From CAZSAT01 sp964604675 (GTDB taxonomy: Bacteria > Myxococcota_A > UBA796 > CAJQPC01), in NCBI GenBank assembly GCA_964604675.1, contig CAZSAT010000014.1, forward strand, positions 1 through 64,000: 64,000 nucleotides of DNA, given 5' to 3'. This document shows, piece by piece, positions 34,817-45,256 of this stretch. The position numbers were made by a program, and so were the translations under genes. Each line of letters opens with the position of its first letter. Positions within the stretch are counted from its first letter, which is position 1. The notes under the pieces are model-generated. The model was not told the DNA's origin. It worked only from the letters and a program-made list of their open reading frames with translations, and did not search any database.

Positions 34817-35493
34817 CCGGCCTCGTCGTCGTCGACCAGGTCCGGCCGACGGGCGCGTGTCAGCGCCACCGCGTGCTCCCGGCGCCAGGCCTCGATCCGC
34901 GCGTGGTGACCGCTGAGCAACACCTCGGGAACCTGCTGGCCCTCGAAGTCTCGGGGCCGGGTGTACTGCGGATACTCTAGGAGTGGCTTCGAGAAGCTCT
35001 CGTCCTGGGCGCTGTGCGCGTTTCCGAGCACTCCGGGCACCAACCGGGCGGTGGCCTCCAGCACGACCAGCGCGGCGACCTCACCACCCGTCAGCACGTA
35101 GTCCCCGATGGAGATCTCGGCGTCTACGAGCTCCCGCACGCGGGCATCCACACCTTCGTAGTGGCCGCACACCAACACCAGGTGGGGGTGCGCCGAGAGG
35201 CCTCGCGCACGAGCCTGGTCGAAGCGCTCCCCGGCCGGATCCAGGAGCACCACCAGGCTCTCGGGCGACGAGATCGCCCGGATCGCGCGCGCGAGCACGT
35301 CGACTCGGAGCACCATCCCCGCGCCGCCGCCGTAGGGGGTGTCGTCGATCTGGCGATGGCGCCCCTCGGCCCAGTTGCGCAGGTCGTGCACGTGCACCTC
35401 GATGGCGCCCGCGTCGCGGGCCCGCCGGACGATGGAGTGGTCGAGGGGCGACCGCACGAGCTCAGGGTGCGCGGTGATCAGGTCGAAGCGCAT
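34813..35493 (-). CDS. trmD: tRNA (guanine37-N1)-methyltransferase
   Basis: This 226-residue SPOUT enzyme methylates G37 of tRNAs to prevent frameshifting. The trefoil-knot motifs are clear: D-D-T-P-Y-G-G-G-A-G-M, L-V-C-G-H-Y-E-G-V-D-A-R-V and I-G-D-Y-V-L-T-G-G-E. It is full length. Its ATG overlaps the end of rimM, in the usual rpsP-rimM-trmD-rplS order. Confidence 0.98.
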   Translation of the reverse strand: MRFDLITAHPELVRSPLDHSIVRRARDAGAIEVHVHDLRNWAEGRHRQIDDTPYGGGAGMVLRVDVLARAIRAISSPESLVVLLDPAGERFDQARARGLSAHPHLVLVCGHYEGVDARVRELVDAEISIGDYVLTGGEVAALVVLEATARLVPGVLGNAHSAQDESFSKPLLEYPQYTRPRDFEGQQVPEVLLSGHHARIEAWRREHAVALTRARRPDLVDDDEAG

Positions 35494-36020
35494 CAGTCGC
35501 CGGCGCGCAGGATCACCCGCCCCCCCGCCACGTCCACGGTCTCGACCAACTCCTTCAGCGCGGGCACGCTGATCTCATCGCCGTCGTCGGTGTGCACGAC
35601 CCACATGTCGACCGGACCGGTGCTGTGGATCTCCGCGAGGTGCCCGAGCACCTGCCCGTCGCCGGTCTCGACGCGAAGCCCCACCAGCTGGTGGTGGTAG
35701 TACTCGCCCTCCGGCGCGCGCGGAAGCTCCACCTTGGCCACGACGAGCTCGTGGCCCATCAGCGCACGCGCCTCGTCACGAAAGCGCAGCCCACGGACCC
35801 GGCCGATCACGCGACCGCCCGCCCCCGGGCGGGTCTTCAGGTGCACGCGCTCGCGTCCGCCGTCCGGCGCCACGAGCCAGACCTCGCGGCCCTTCGAGAA
35901 GAACTGCGAGGTCCGGTTGTGCAGGTGCAGACGGACCTCTCCGGCGGTGCCGAAGATGCCGACGACCTCGCCGAGCGAGACCTCGTCGGGGCCCGCTCTA
36001 CTCTTCGCCGGCGTTGCCAC
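35493..36020 (-). CDS. rimM: ribosome maturation factor RimM
   Basis: The product (about 175 residues) helps mature the 30S subunit head. It has the N-terminal beta-barrel start L-G-E-V-V-G-I-F-G-T-A-G-E-V-R and a C-terminal PRC-barrel with Y-Y-H-H-Q-L-V-G-L-R-V. The start is uncertain: GTG 36020 is the nearest usual codon upstream of the conserved region, overlapping khpA by 23 nt, with no clear ribosome binding site. Order and family make the identity safe. Confidence 0.93.
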   Translation of the reverse strand: MATPAKSRAGPDEVSLGEVVGIFGTAGEVRLHLHNRTSQFFSKGREVWLVAPDGGRERVHLKTRPGAGGRVIGRVRGLRFRDEARALMGHELVVAKVELPRAPEGEYYHHQLVGLRVETGDGQVLGHLAEIHSTGPVDMWVVHTDDGDEISVPALKELVETVDVAGGRVILRAGD

Positions 36021-36243
36021 CTTCGACCAACTCGAGGATCGCCTTGCGGCGGCCAGAGGCAGCGGCGAGCACCGCGCGGAGGTGGCGGAGGGTCTCACCG
36101 TCTTCGCCCTGGACGAGCTCGACGTCGTCCTCGTGCACGCTCAGCTCGAGCATCACGGTGGAGTCGCCTTCGACCTGGCTGACCTCGACGTCGTCGGGGT
36201 TGTCGACGAGGCCCTGGACCACAAAACTGACAAGCTGGTCCAT
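35998..36243 (-). CDS. khpA: KH-domain RNA-binding protein KhpA
   Basis: The 81-residue protein is a single type-II KH domain: L-V-S-F-V-V-Q-G-L-V-D-N-P-D-D-V-E-V, a central strand, then the RNA-binding loop G-E-D-G-E-T-L-R-H-L-R-A. KhpA works with KhpB/Jag in RNA binding and cell elongation in other bacteria. It sits between rpsP and rimM, its usual site, and its ATG shares a base with the rpsP stop (TGATG). Confidence 0.95.
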   Translation of the reverse strand: MDQLVSFVVQGLVDNPDDVEVSQVEGDSTVMLELSVHEDDVELVQGEDGETLRHLRAVLAAASGRRKAILELVEGGNAGEE

Positions 36244-36494
36244 CAGGACTCCGTCGACGCGGCGCGCGCCTTCTTGATGAGGCTGGCCACGGTCTCGGAG
36301 GGCTGGGCGCCCACGCCGATCCAGTGATCGACGCGCTCGAGGTCGACCTTGATGTCGACGGGCTTCTTCATCGGATCGTAGTAGCCGAGCTGCTCGATGC
36401 AGCGACCGTCCCGAGGGGAGCGGCTGTCGGCGGCGACGATTCGGTAGAAGGGCTTCTTCTTGCGACCCATGCGGGTGAGGCGAAGGCGAACCAT
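36243..36494 (-). CDS. rpsP: 30S ribosomal protein S16
   Basis: This 83-residue ribosomal protein has the classical start M-V-R-L-R-L-T-R-M-G and F-Y-R-I-V-A-A-D-S-R-S-P-R-D-G. GAGG lies 8 nt before ATG 36494. It leads the operon rpsP-khpA-rimM-trmD-rplS-yraN-rsmI on the minus strand. Confidence 0.99.
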   Translation of the reverse strand: MVRLRLTRMGRKKKPFYRIVAADSRSPRDGRCIEQLGYYDPMKKPVDIKVDLERVDHWIGVGAQPSETVASLIKKARAASTES

Positions 36495-36527
36495 GGGGAA
36501 ACCTCGAGAGGGATTCGTATTGACCCC

Positions 36528-36556
36528 GGCGTTTAGCCTGGGGGCGTGGGAGATGC
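36528..36556 (-). promoter_or_regulatory. candidate promoter of the rpsP operon
   Basis: On the minus strand a TTGCAT box is followed by 17 nt and TAAACG, placing the transcript start about 25 nt before the rpsP ATG. Both boxes are imperfect. Confidence 0.35.
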
Positions 36557-36608
36557 AAGAGGACGCAGGGTCCAGCCCGACGAGGATCCAGGAGGATCCA
36601 GAGCGCCG

Positions 36609-36773
36609 ATCAGGTAATCGAACGGAGCAGGCGCCGCGCAGGCTGGTCGTGGCTGGCGAGGGCCCGCAGCGCGGGCCCGGTGCCGGCGACGAAGGCGTGC
36701 CAGGGGCACGTCGAGGAGGCGGGACGCCGGCCACGGCCGGCGGGCGCAAGCATGCGACTCGAGATTACCTGAT
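36609..36773. other. 165-bp palindrome-rich intergenic element, possible structured RNA
   Basis: An 11-bp perfect inverted repeat closes the element: ATCAGGTAATC (36609-36619) and GATTACCTGAT (36763-36773). Inside are three more hairpins: GGGCCCGC-AGC-GCGGGCCC (36660-36678), CGTGCC-AGG-GGCACG (36696-36710) and GCCGGCC-AC-GGCCGGC (36726-36741). It lies between the carboxyltransferase stop and the rpsP promoter and encodes no protein that I can support. It could be a structured RNA, a 3'-UTR element or a small palindromic mobile element; the strand is not known. Confidence 0.6.
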
Positions 36774-36780
36774 GGGTGCT

Positions 36781-38331
<1,551 letters not shown>

Positions 38332-38450
38332 GATGGCCTCCAGACTACGGCGAGCGCCGGGCCGCCCTCCTTAGCACGGCCGCCCACGACGGCGCTTGTG
38401 TGGCCCAAAGAGCACCGTTAGCCTGGGCCCAACCCACGCCCGAGACGTCC

Positions 38451-41225
38451 ATGAGCGCCGCGCTCCTCCCGCTTCTGATGTTGGCCTGCAAGGACGGCGG
38501 GAGCGACACCTCCGACCCATCGGTCGACGACACCGACACGCCCTCGGCCGATGGCTGCTTCGTGGTCGACGACACGGCGGGCTTCGACGACCTGCAATCA
38601 GCGCTCGACTGGTCCAGTGAAGGGAGCACGATCACGCTCTGCGCGGGCGAGATCACCGGCTCGCTCGTCGTCAACACCCCTCTCTCGCTCGTTGGAGCCG
38701 GTGCAGACGAGGTGCGCTGGACGGGCGACACCAACCAGGCCGTGCTGAAGGTCAGCGGCGTCGAGGGGGTGACCATCTCCGGCCTCACGCTGTCGTCGGA
38801 CCGACTGGGCGTGCAGATCGAGAACGCCGCCGACGTGACCCTGTCCGACCTCACCTTCGAGGACGGCATGGCCAGCTCCGCCATCCGCAGCACGGACAGC
38901 GAGAACGTGTCGATCGACACCGTGACGATCCGCGGCGCGGGCGGCGGCATCGAGATCGTGAGCGGCTCGGCCACCATCTCGTCGAGCACGATCACCGACA
39001 CGCTGGGCTTCGGAATCCTGGCCGACAGCGGCGCGGTGGTCACCGCCAGCGAGAACACCATCGCGGGCATCGACTACACCGAGCTCGTCGACGACTCGCT
39101 CGCCGACGGCTTCGACATCATGGCGCGTGAAGGCGCGTCGTTGACCACCTTCGAGAACAGCCTGACCCCCACCTACGTGGGCGTGTGGGGCCCGGAAGCC
39201 GACGTGGCGCTCGAAGGGGACACCATCGTCGGTGGTTTCTACGGTGTGTTCGCCTACCTCGGGGCCTTCTCCACCAACAGCGTGACCATCGACGGCCCCC
39301 AGTACGTCGGCATCTTCGTGCAGACCCAGGACCCGGTGTCGGTGGTCGACACGGTGGTCACCATGCCCGGCGAGGATGGGGAAGAGAGCTCCTTCGGGGT
39401 CGAGATCGACGCCGACGAGGTCACGCTCGATGGGCTGACGGTGTCCGGCAGCAACTACCTGGGGCTCTACCTCGGTCCCTTCAACGACGAGGTATCGATC
39501 TCCGCGACCGACGTGACGGTCACCGACGCGGGCTGCATCGGCATCATCGGCGCGTACCTCGACGGCAGCTTCGAGAACCTCGTGCTCGACGGGCACCGAA
39601 ACTACCAGGGGGCCAGCTGCCTCGCGGCCCTCGGCTACGACACCGACTCCGACGGCATCGACGACACCGCCTTCCAGTTCGGCATGGAGTTCGACTACTC
39701 CGACATCACGTGGACCGGCGGCGGCGTGACCAGCACCGATGGCTACGGGCTGGTGGCCTACCAATCGACCGTGGCGATCTCGGAGGCCAGCTTCGACAAC
39801 GCCGTGCCCTTCTTGGAGGGCCTCTCGGGCGTGCAGATCTTCAACCAGTACAGCGACCTGAGCATCGAGAACACCAGCTTCTCCAACAACCGCTACTCGC
39901 TCTACAACTACAGCGGTGACCTGGACGTAAGCGGCTCCACCTTCACCGAGAACCACGTCAGCTACGTCGCGACCGACGGCAGCTACGCGCTCGCCGACTA
40001 CTCCCAGGACCTCTACTCCTCCACCACGGGCACGGTGAACGTCACCGACAACGCCTTCTCCGACGGCTCCTACGGTCTCAACCTCTACGGGGGCACGGGC
40101 ACCGTCCGCGGCAACACCTGGACCGGCTACAACCAGCGGCTGATCAGCGTGGCGAGCAGCGGCGCCTACGGGGTGGTCGACAACACGATCAGCGACAGCG
40201 GCGCCTACCTCGTGTACTGCAGCGGCGGCACCCTCCAGGGATCCGGGCTGACCATCGACGGCTCGGGCACCTACACCTACGCGTCCACCTACTACGACGC
40301 GAAGGGCAAGGAGAAGTACACCTCCGAGGGCACGAGCTACGGCTACTCCGTCTACGCCTCGAGCTGTGACCTGGAGCTGGACGCCCTCACCGTCACCAAC
40401 CCCACCTACTCGCCCGTCTTCGTGGCCAGCGGCACCACCGAGCTCTCCAACGTCTCCATCACGCCAGCCGAGACGACCGCGACGTGGGGCAGCGCGGCGA
40501 TCTACGCCTACGGGTCTGGGACCGACGAGTTCCACATCAGCGACGCCGTCATCGAGTCGCCGGACCTGAGCTACTACGGGCTCTACCTGTCCAGCTACAG
40601 CGACGTCACCATGGATCGCGTCACCGCAGCCGGTGGCACCCACGCCGTGTACCTGTCGGCGCTCAGCGCCCCCTCGGTCACCGACCTCGAAGCGACCGGC
40701 GGGACCAGCACGGGGCTCTACGTCTCGAGCGTCTCCAATGGGTCCTTCTCCGATGTGAGCGCGTCCGACAACACGGGGCGGGGCGTCTACGCCGTCAGCA
40801 GCACGGTCGACTTCGTCGGCGCGACGATGGACCGCAACGGCACCGAGGGCTTCTACAGCTACCTCGGCACCCTCGACATCGACGGTGGCACCGCGTCGGA
40901 CAACGGCGACCATGGCGTGAGCACGAGCGCGACCAACCTCGCCCTCACCGGCGTCGAGGTGGCTGGAAATGGCGGCTACGGCCTGAACCTCAACACGGGA
41001 GCCGCCGTGGCCATCGACGGCGTGACCGTGAGCGGCAGCGGAAGCGACGGCGTCTACGTGCAGACCAGCAGCCTCGACAGCGTCGACTCCTCCAGCAACG
41101 ACAACGCCGGCTACGGCATGACCTGCAGCGACGCCACACTGACCGGCACGCTCACCACCAGCGGGAACGGGTCGGGCGACACCAACGGCTGTGATGCCAG
41201 CGCTGGCGGTGACACCGGCATCTGA
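38451..41225 (+). CDS. large parallel beta-helix lipoprotein
   Basis: The 924-residue product has a lipobox L-M-L-A-C (Cys13) and an Asp/Ser/Thr-rich linker. A very long array of short repeats follows, with turns such as G-V-T-I-S-G-L-T-L and N-T-I-A-G, typical of a right-handed parallel beta-helix (pectate-lyase-like). It is Ser, Thr, Gly, Asp and Tyr rich and has few cysteines. Such surface proteins bind or cut polysaccharide, but no catalytic set is recognised. TAGCCT 26 nt upstream of ATG may be its -10. It converges end to end with the TPR lipoprotein gene. Confidence 0.82.
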   Translation: MSAALLPLLMLACKDGGSDTSDPSVDDTDTPSADGCFVVDDTAGFDDLQSALDWSSEGSTITLCAGEITGSLVVNTPLSLVGAGADEVRWTGDTNQAVLKVSGVEGVTISGLTLSSDRLGVQIENAADVTLSDLTFEDGMASSAIRSTDSENVSIDTVTIRGAGGGIEIVSGSATISSSTITDTLGFGILADSGAVVTASENTIAGIDYTELVDDSLADGFDIMAREGASLTTFENSLTPTYVGVWGPEADVALEGDTIVGGFYGVFAYLGAFSTNSVTIDGPQYVGIFVQTQDPVSVVDTVVTMPGEDGEESSFGVEIDADEVTLDGLTVSGSNYLGLYLGPFNDEVSISATDVTVTDAGCIGIIGAYLDGSFENLVLDGHRNYQGASCLAALGYDTDSDGIDDTAFQFGMEFDYSDITWTGGGVTSTDGYGLVAYQSTVAISEASFDNAVPFLEGLSGVQIFNQYSDLSIENTSFSNNRYSLYNYSGDLDVSGSTFTENHVSYVATDGSYALADYSQDLYSSTTGTVNVTDNAFSDGSYGLNLYGGTGTVRGNTWTGYNQRLISVASSGAYGVVDNTISDSGAYLVYCSGGTLQGSGLTIDGSGTYTYASTYYDAKGKEKYTSEGTSYGYSVYASSCDLELDALTVTNPTYSPVFVASGTTELSNVSITPAETTATWGSAAIYAYGSGTDEFHISDAVIESPDLSYYGLYLSSYSDVTMDRVTAAGGTHAVYLSALSAPSVTDLEATGGTSTGLYVSSVSNGSFSDVSASDNTGRGVYAVSSTVDFVGATMDRNGTEGFYSYLGTLDIDGGTASDNGDHGVSTSATNLALTGVEVAGNGGYGLNLNTGAAVAIDGVTVSGSGSDGVYVQTSSLDSVDSSSNDNAGYGMTCSDATLTGTLTTSGNGSGDTNGCDASAGGDTGI

Positions 41226-42251
41226 TCACCACGTGCCGGTCAGGATCTCCTGGCCTGCGCGGCGCACCGCGCCGGACACCGGCGTCGTCGAAGCCACCGC
41301 CACGCCGATCCAGCGCGGTTCACCGGCGTCCCTCACCTCGTAGCTGACCGCGGGCAGCTCTCCGTCGACGGCGATGACGTCGCCGGGCTCGGCGCGCAGG
41401 AGCACCAGCTCCCCGTCCCGACGTGCCGAAGCCCCCTCCAGGCCCGCGAAGAGCTGGCTGGGCACTGCGAAGGGGTCGCCGACGAGGTGCACAGGGGCAG
41501 CCACGTGGTCCGGGGGTGCGAGGAAGCGCCAGTCCACGGGGCCGACGGTCGCCTCGAGATCACCGGCCGACAGGGTCCACGGGCCGGACGTCCCCTCCCC
41601 CGCGTCGAGCACTCGGAACTCGATCAGGAGCCGCCGTGCCTGCCGCCCCTCGTGGCGGACCAGGTCCTCGACGGTGCGGCGATGCGCCACCGGGGCGGAG
41701 AACGGCTCGGTGGCCTGGACGGACACGACCCGGCCCTCGGGTTCGAGCGCCTCGAACGTCAAGGTCCACTCGGAGCCCACGAACCACGCGTCCTCGGGGG
41801 CCTCGACGGTGGCCGGCAACGCGCGACGGGGCACCAGGTCGCGGAAGCGCGGGTCGGCCCGGAGCGCATCGAGGTCCGGATCGGCAGCGATCACCAGGAG
41901 GTCGAGGTCGCCGCCCAGGGCCACGGAGAGATCGGCGGCCGCCAGCTCGAGCTCCCCTGCGCGCGCCCGCCAGCAAGCGCGGTTGTAGTGCGCGATGTGC
42001 CACTCGCCACGCACGTCCAGCGCCCGAGTCGCCGCTTCGATGGCGCCCTGCAGATCGCCCTGCGCGGCGAGCGCCCGTCCCAGCCAGAGCTCCAGCTCCG
42101 CCGCGTCGTGGTGCACGGCGAGTGCCGCCTCGAAGGCGGCGGACGCCGAGGCCGCGTCCCCGGCCTCGAGGGCCGACTTGCCTTCCGAGAAGTGCTCGAG
42201 CGCGGTCTTGATCGGGTGGTCGGGCGTGCACGCCAGCCACAGCGCGATCAC
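41226..42251 (-). CDS. TPR-containing lipoprotein
   Basis: The 341-residue product starts at GTG with lipobox L-W-L-A-C (Cys8). Residues 15-130 form about three TPR repeats (A-L-E-A-G-D-A-A-S-A-S-A-A-F, Q-G-D-L-Q-G-A-I-E-A-A). The C-terminal two thirds are beta-rich and unassigned. Its GTG overlaps the pgeF stop in GTGA. The frame stays open well upstream, but the lipobox and overlap fix the start. Function is unknown; TPR lipoproteins often act as assembly scaffolds in the periplasm. Confidence 0.75.
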   Translation of the reverse strand: MIALWLACTPDHPIKTALEHFSEGKSALEAGDAASASAAFEAALAVHHDAAELELWLGRALAAQGDLQGAIEAATRALDVRGEWHIAHYNRACWRARAGELELAAADLSVALGGDLDLLVIAADPDLDALRADPRFRDLVPRRALPATVEAPEDAWFVGSEWTLTFEALEPEGRVVSVQATEPFSAPVAHRRTVEDLVRHEGRQARRLLIEFRVLDAGEGTSGPWTLSAGDLEATVGPVDWRFLAPPDHVAAPVHLVGDPFAVPSQLFAGLEGASARRDGELVLLRAEPGDVIAVDGELPAVSYEVRDAGEPRWIGVAVASTTPVSGAVRRAGQEILTGTW

Positions 42252-42973
42252 GTGCGTCCCACGAAGCCCGCGAGCCGCCCGCAGGTGGGGTCGCGGCGGT
42301 GCGAGAAGCTGTCCGGGTCGCAGCGGGTGCAACCACCCACCTCGTCGATCGCTCCGACACCTGAGCGGCGGAGGTGCACCGCGTTGGCGCGACGCAGGTC
42401 CACGTGCTCGCGTGCCCGGCTGGCGTCGACCGCCTCCGGTGCGCGCTCGGCCACCCGCGAGGCCACCTCGGATCCAACCTCGTAGCAACACACGCCGATG
42501 GCGGGACCGATGGCGGCGGTCACCTGCTCGGGTCGCGTGCCGGTGACCTCACACAGCACGGCCACGGCCCGCTCGACGATGCCCGCCACGGTGCCACGCC
42601 AGCCCGCGTGCACCGCCGCCACCCCGCCCGGCGCGACGAGCAGCACCGGAACACAGTCCGCCACCCTCACGGCGACGATCAGGCCGGGGGTCGTGGTGAC
42701 CAGGGCGTCGGCCTCGCCGACCACGTCCAGCGGTCCGGCCCCCTCTCCGACCACCAGGACCCGGTCGCCGTGCACCTGGTGGGCGAGGGCGAGGTCCGCC
42801 TCCCCCACCACCCGGCGCCAGTTCTCGACGAGGGCTTCTTCGCGCTCCCCCGGCCGGCGGGCCAGGTTCAGGCTCGCCAGCCCCCCGGTGCTCACGCCGC
42901 CCCGCCGGGTCGTGAAGCCATGCACGAGGCCAGGCCTGGAAGACAGTCGAGCGGAGGTCGAGAGCTGCAGCAC
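42248..42973 (-). CDS. pgeF: YfiH/PgeF-family laccase-domain protein
   Basis: This 241-residue protein belongs to the multicopper-polyphenol-oxidase-like family now linked to purine nucleoside phosphorylase activity and, in E. coli (PgeF), to peptidoglycan precursor editing. Motifs: F-T-T-R-R-G-G-V-S, H-Q-V-H-G-D-R-V, V-R-V-A-D-C-V-P-V, V-H-A-G-W-R-G-T and the Cys region C-T-R-C-D-P. The start is set at GTG 42973, where AAGGTGG gives a ribosome binding site; in-frame ATG 43000 and TTG 43009 are alternatives. Confidence 0.93.
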   Translation of the reverse strand: MLQLSTSARLSSRPGLVHGFTTRRGGVSTGGLASLNLARRPGEREEALVENWRRVVGEADLALAHQVHGDRVLVVGEGAGPLDVVGEADALVTTTPGLIVAVRVADCVPVLLVAPGGVAAVHAGWRGTVAGIVERAVAVLCEVTGTRPEQVTAAIGPAIGVCCYEVGSEVASRVAERAPEAVDASRAREHVDLRRANAVHLRRSGVGAIDEVGGCTRCDPDSFSHRRDPTCGRLAGFVGRT

Positions 42974-43013
42974 GCCGCCACCTTGCCACCGAGCAGGCAT
43001 CGGGTCCAATGGG

Positions 43014-43043
43014 TTGACAGTCCTTTGGAGACAGCCGTAGGTT
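43014..43043 (+). promoter_or_regulatory. sigma-70 promoter of a leaderless mRNA
   Basis: TTGACA (43014-43019), 18 nt, TAGGTT (43038-43043). The start codon GTG follows 7 nt after the -10, so transcription should start at the codon itself. No ribosome binding site is present. Confidence 0.72.
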
Positions 43044-43050
43044 CGTCGCC

Positions 43051-44583
43051 GTGAGCCTCTGGACCCTCCTCGCCTGCACGTCCTTCGACCTGACCCTGGT
43101 CCCGGTCACCGTGGACAACCAGGATCCCTTCGGCGACGCCGACGCGGTGGTCTTCGAGGTCGAACACGCCGACGGGACGACGACCAGCCTCGACGGCGGC
43201 GCGTCGGGCACGCTGGAGCTCTCCGGACTGCCGTCGCTCGAAGGCAGCACGATCGCGGTCCGCGTGACCTCCGGCGGTGAGACCACGGCCTTCGGGCGCA
43301 CGCCGGCGCTCACCATCACCGGCGGGGGTCAGCAGACGCACTACGTGCTGGTCTCCGAAGTGGACAGCTTCGCCTGGCTGGAAGACGCGGCCGCGGAACA
43401 CGCGCTGGCCGAGGCGGTCGCGGTGGGCGACGGGCGCTTCCTGGTCATCGGCGGCGTGCTCGCCAAGAAGAGCCAGACCAACTGGGTGTTCGAGCCCGAC
43501 ACGGCCAGCGATGCCGTGCTGGTCTTCGACGTCGACGCCACCGGCGGCACGGTGGCCTTCGCGAGCTACCCCGGCCTGCTCCCGGGCCCGCGCGTCGAAC
43601 ACTCCGCCACCCTGATGGAAGACGGCACCGTGCTCGTGGCGGGGGGAGCCACGGGCTACGCCGCCGCAGGGACCGAGACCGACTCCGCCGTGGTCATCGA
43701 CCCGTGGGCGGCCGCCGGCCCGGAGGTCGTGTCCACGGTGACGATGAACCGGGTGCGAGCCGGTCACAACGCGGCGCTGAACAGCGACGGCAAGGTCGTG
43801 CTCTTCGGCGGCACCGAGCGCACCGACACGGGCAGCGGCTACTCGCTCTCCTCGATCGGACGGGTGGAGGTCTACGATCCGGAGACCGGTGCCTTCGAAG
43901 ACTCCGACAGCCTCGGCTCCGACCTCGGCATCACGACCTACGCCGAGGCGGTGGCCCTCGGGGAGCATGGCGCGCTGTGGTGCGGCGGCTTCGACGCCGA
44001 CGGTGCGAACTACACCGCCCTGGACCAGTGCTACCTGATGTCGCCGGACTCGAGCGAGGTCAAGAAGCTCGACGAAGACCCGCTCCCCACGGGCCTCATC
44101 CACTACCAGCTCACCTCGCTCGGCGACGGTCGAGCCCTGGCCACAGGGGGTCTCGACGTGGACGGCGAGTCGCAGGAGGTGGCGGGCGAGGCCGTGAAGA
44201 GCGCCTGGATCTTCGATCCCGAGGGGTCGCCCGGCTCACGCTGGTCGGCCGCCGGCAACATGATCCTGGCGCGCCAGAAGCACAGCGCCGTGGCGCTCCC
44301 CGGGGGCGACGTGCTCGTGGTGGGCGGCTCGGCCACCGGGTACCTGGTCGCCGGCGACGACGACGACCCCCTCGCCTGCGCAGAGGTGTTCAGCTACTCG
44401 AACGAGAGCTTCTCGGTCGTCGAAGCCTGCGGCGAGAGCGACGACTACAACGTGCTCCCCGGTCGCACCCAGCTCCCAGCGGTGGCGTACGACCCGCTCT
44501 ACGGAAGCCTGGTCTTCGGAGGCCTGAACGACGACGGTGCCTCGGACGTGGCCGCGCTCTACGTCGCATCGCCCGAGGAATAG
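43051..44583 (+). CDS. lipoprotein with kelch-like beta-propeller repeats
   Basis: The 510-residue product starts at GTG with lipobox T-L-L-A-C (Cys9). After a beta domain of about 100 residues, five or six kelch-like blades follow, with motifs F-L-V-I-G-G, V-L-V-A-G-G-A, V-V-L-F-G-G-T, R-A-L-A-T-G-G-L and V-L-V-V-G-G-S. It should form a beta-propeller on the outer or inner membrane surface, likely binding protein or sugar. It has a strong leaderless promoter and is divergent from pgeF. Confidence 0.85.
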   Translation: MSLWTLLACTSFDLTLVPVTVDNQDPFGDADAVVFEVEHADGTTTSLDGGASGTLELSGLPSLEGSTIAVRVTSGGETTAFGRTPALTITGGGQQTHYVLVSEVDSFAWLEDAAAEHALAEAVAVGDGRFLVIGGVLAKKSQTNWVFEPDTASDAVLVFDVDATGGTVAFASYPGLLPGPRVEHSATLMEDGTVLVAGGATGYAAAGTETDSAVVIDPWAAAGPEVVSTVTMNRVRAGHNAALNSDGKVVLFGGTERTDTGSGYSLSSIGRVEVYDPETGAFEDSDSLGSDLGITTYAEAVALGEHGALWCGGFDADGANYTALDQCYLMSPDSSEVKKLDEDPLPTGLIHYQLTSLGDGRALATGGLDVDGESQEVAGEAVKSAWIFDPEGSPGSRWSAAGNMILARQKHSAVALPGGDVLVVGGSATGYLVAGDDDDPLACAEVFSYSNESFSVVEACGESDDYNVLPGRTQLPAVAYDPLYGSLVFGGLNDDGASDVAALYVASPEE

Positions 44584-44596
44584 GGTCCCGACCCCT

Positions 44597-45256
44597 TCAC
44601 AGCAGTGCGAGCAGGGCCTCTCGCCCGGCGTGCAGATCGTCCAGCAACAGGTCCGGGCCGGTGACCTCGAGCGTGGTCCGGCTCGACCATCCGGTGCACA
44701 CTGCGACGGCCACGGCGCCCCCGGCGCGCGCGCAGGCGACGTCCGCCGGTGTGTCTCCGATCACCACCACCCGATCCGGCTCGATGCCCGCCGCGCGCGC
44801 ACGCTCCCGCGCGACGGGGACCAGATCGTTGCGGCGAGGGCTGTCGTCGCCGAAGGCCCCGAAGGCGAACTGTTGGAAGAAGGTGCCCAGCTTGAGCTCG
44901 GCGCCTTGGCGCCAGTTGCCGGTGAGCAGGGCGTTCTGGGCACGCTCCGAGGTGGCCAGCACGGTCTGGGCGGCGCCGGGGCACCACTGCACACGCTCCG
45001 GTTCGGCGGCGAGCCCACGCTCGAGCTCGCGCAGGTACCGGCGCTTCAGCGCCGCCCGCTCGGGCGCGCCGCAGGAGAGCCCCGCGTGCTCGAACGCGTC
45101 CTGCACGATCGACTGATCGGTGGCGCCGCCGAAGTTCACGGCGTCGAAGGCCCGTTCGACCCCATGGAGCGCCACGAACGCACGGTGCAAGGCCTCCCGA
45201 CCGGCCCCCTGGGTGTTGAGCAGCGTGCCGTCGATGTCGTAGAGCACCAAGGTCAT
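44597..45256 (-). CDS. HAD-superfamily phosphatase (phosphoglycolate-phosphatase-like)
   Basis: This 219-residue HAD hydrolase has motif I D-I-D-G-T-L-L with nucleophile Asp, a helical cap domain, a motif II Thr region (T-G-N), and motifs III/IV G-D-T-P-A-D-V. It resembles phosphoglycolate or beta-phosphoglucomutase-type phosphatases; the substrate is not known. ATG 45256 overlaps the nadD stop in ATGA. Its pairing with nadD may mean a nucleotide-related substrate. Confidence 0.85.
   Translation of the reverse strand: MTLVLYDIDGTLLNTQGAGREALHRAFVALHGVERAFDAVNFGGATDQSIVQDAFEHAGLSCGAPERAALKRRYLRELERGLAAEPERVQWCPGAAQTVLATSERAQNALLTGNWRQGAELKLGTFFQQFAFGAFGDDSPRRNDLVPVARERARAAGIEPDRVVVIGDTPADVACARAGGAVAVAVCTGWSSRTTLEVTGPDLLLDDLHAGREALLALL

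Noticed and set aside
36609..36773. Retron-type RNA
   Set aside because: The closing inverted repeat resembles retron a1/a2, but no reverse transcriptase is near.
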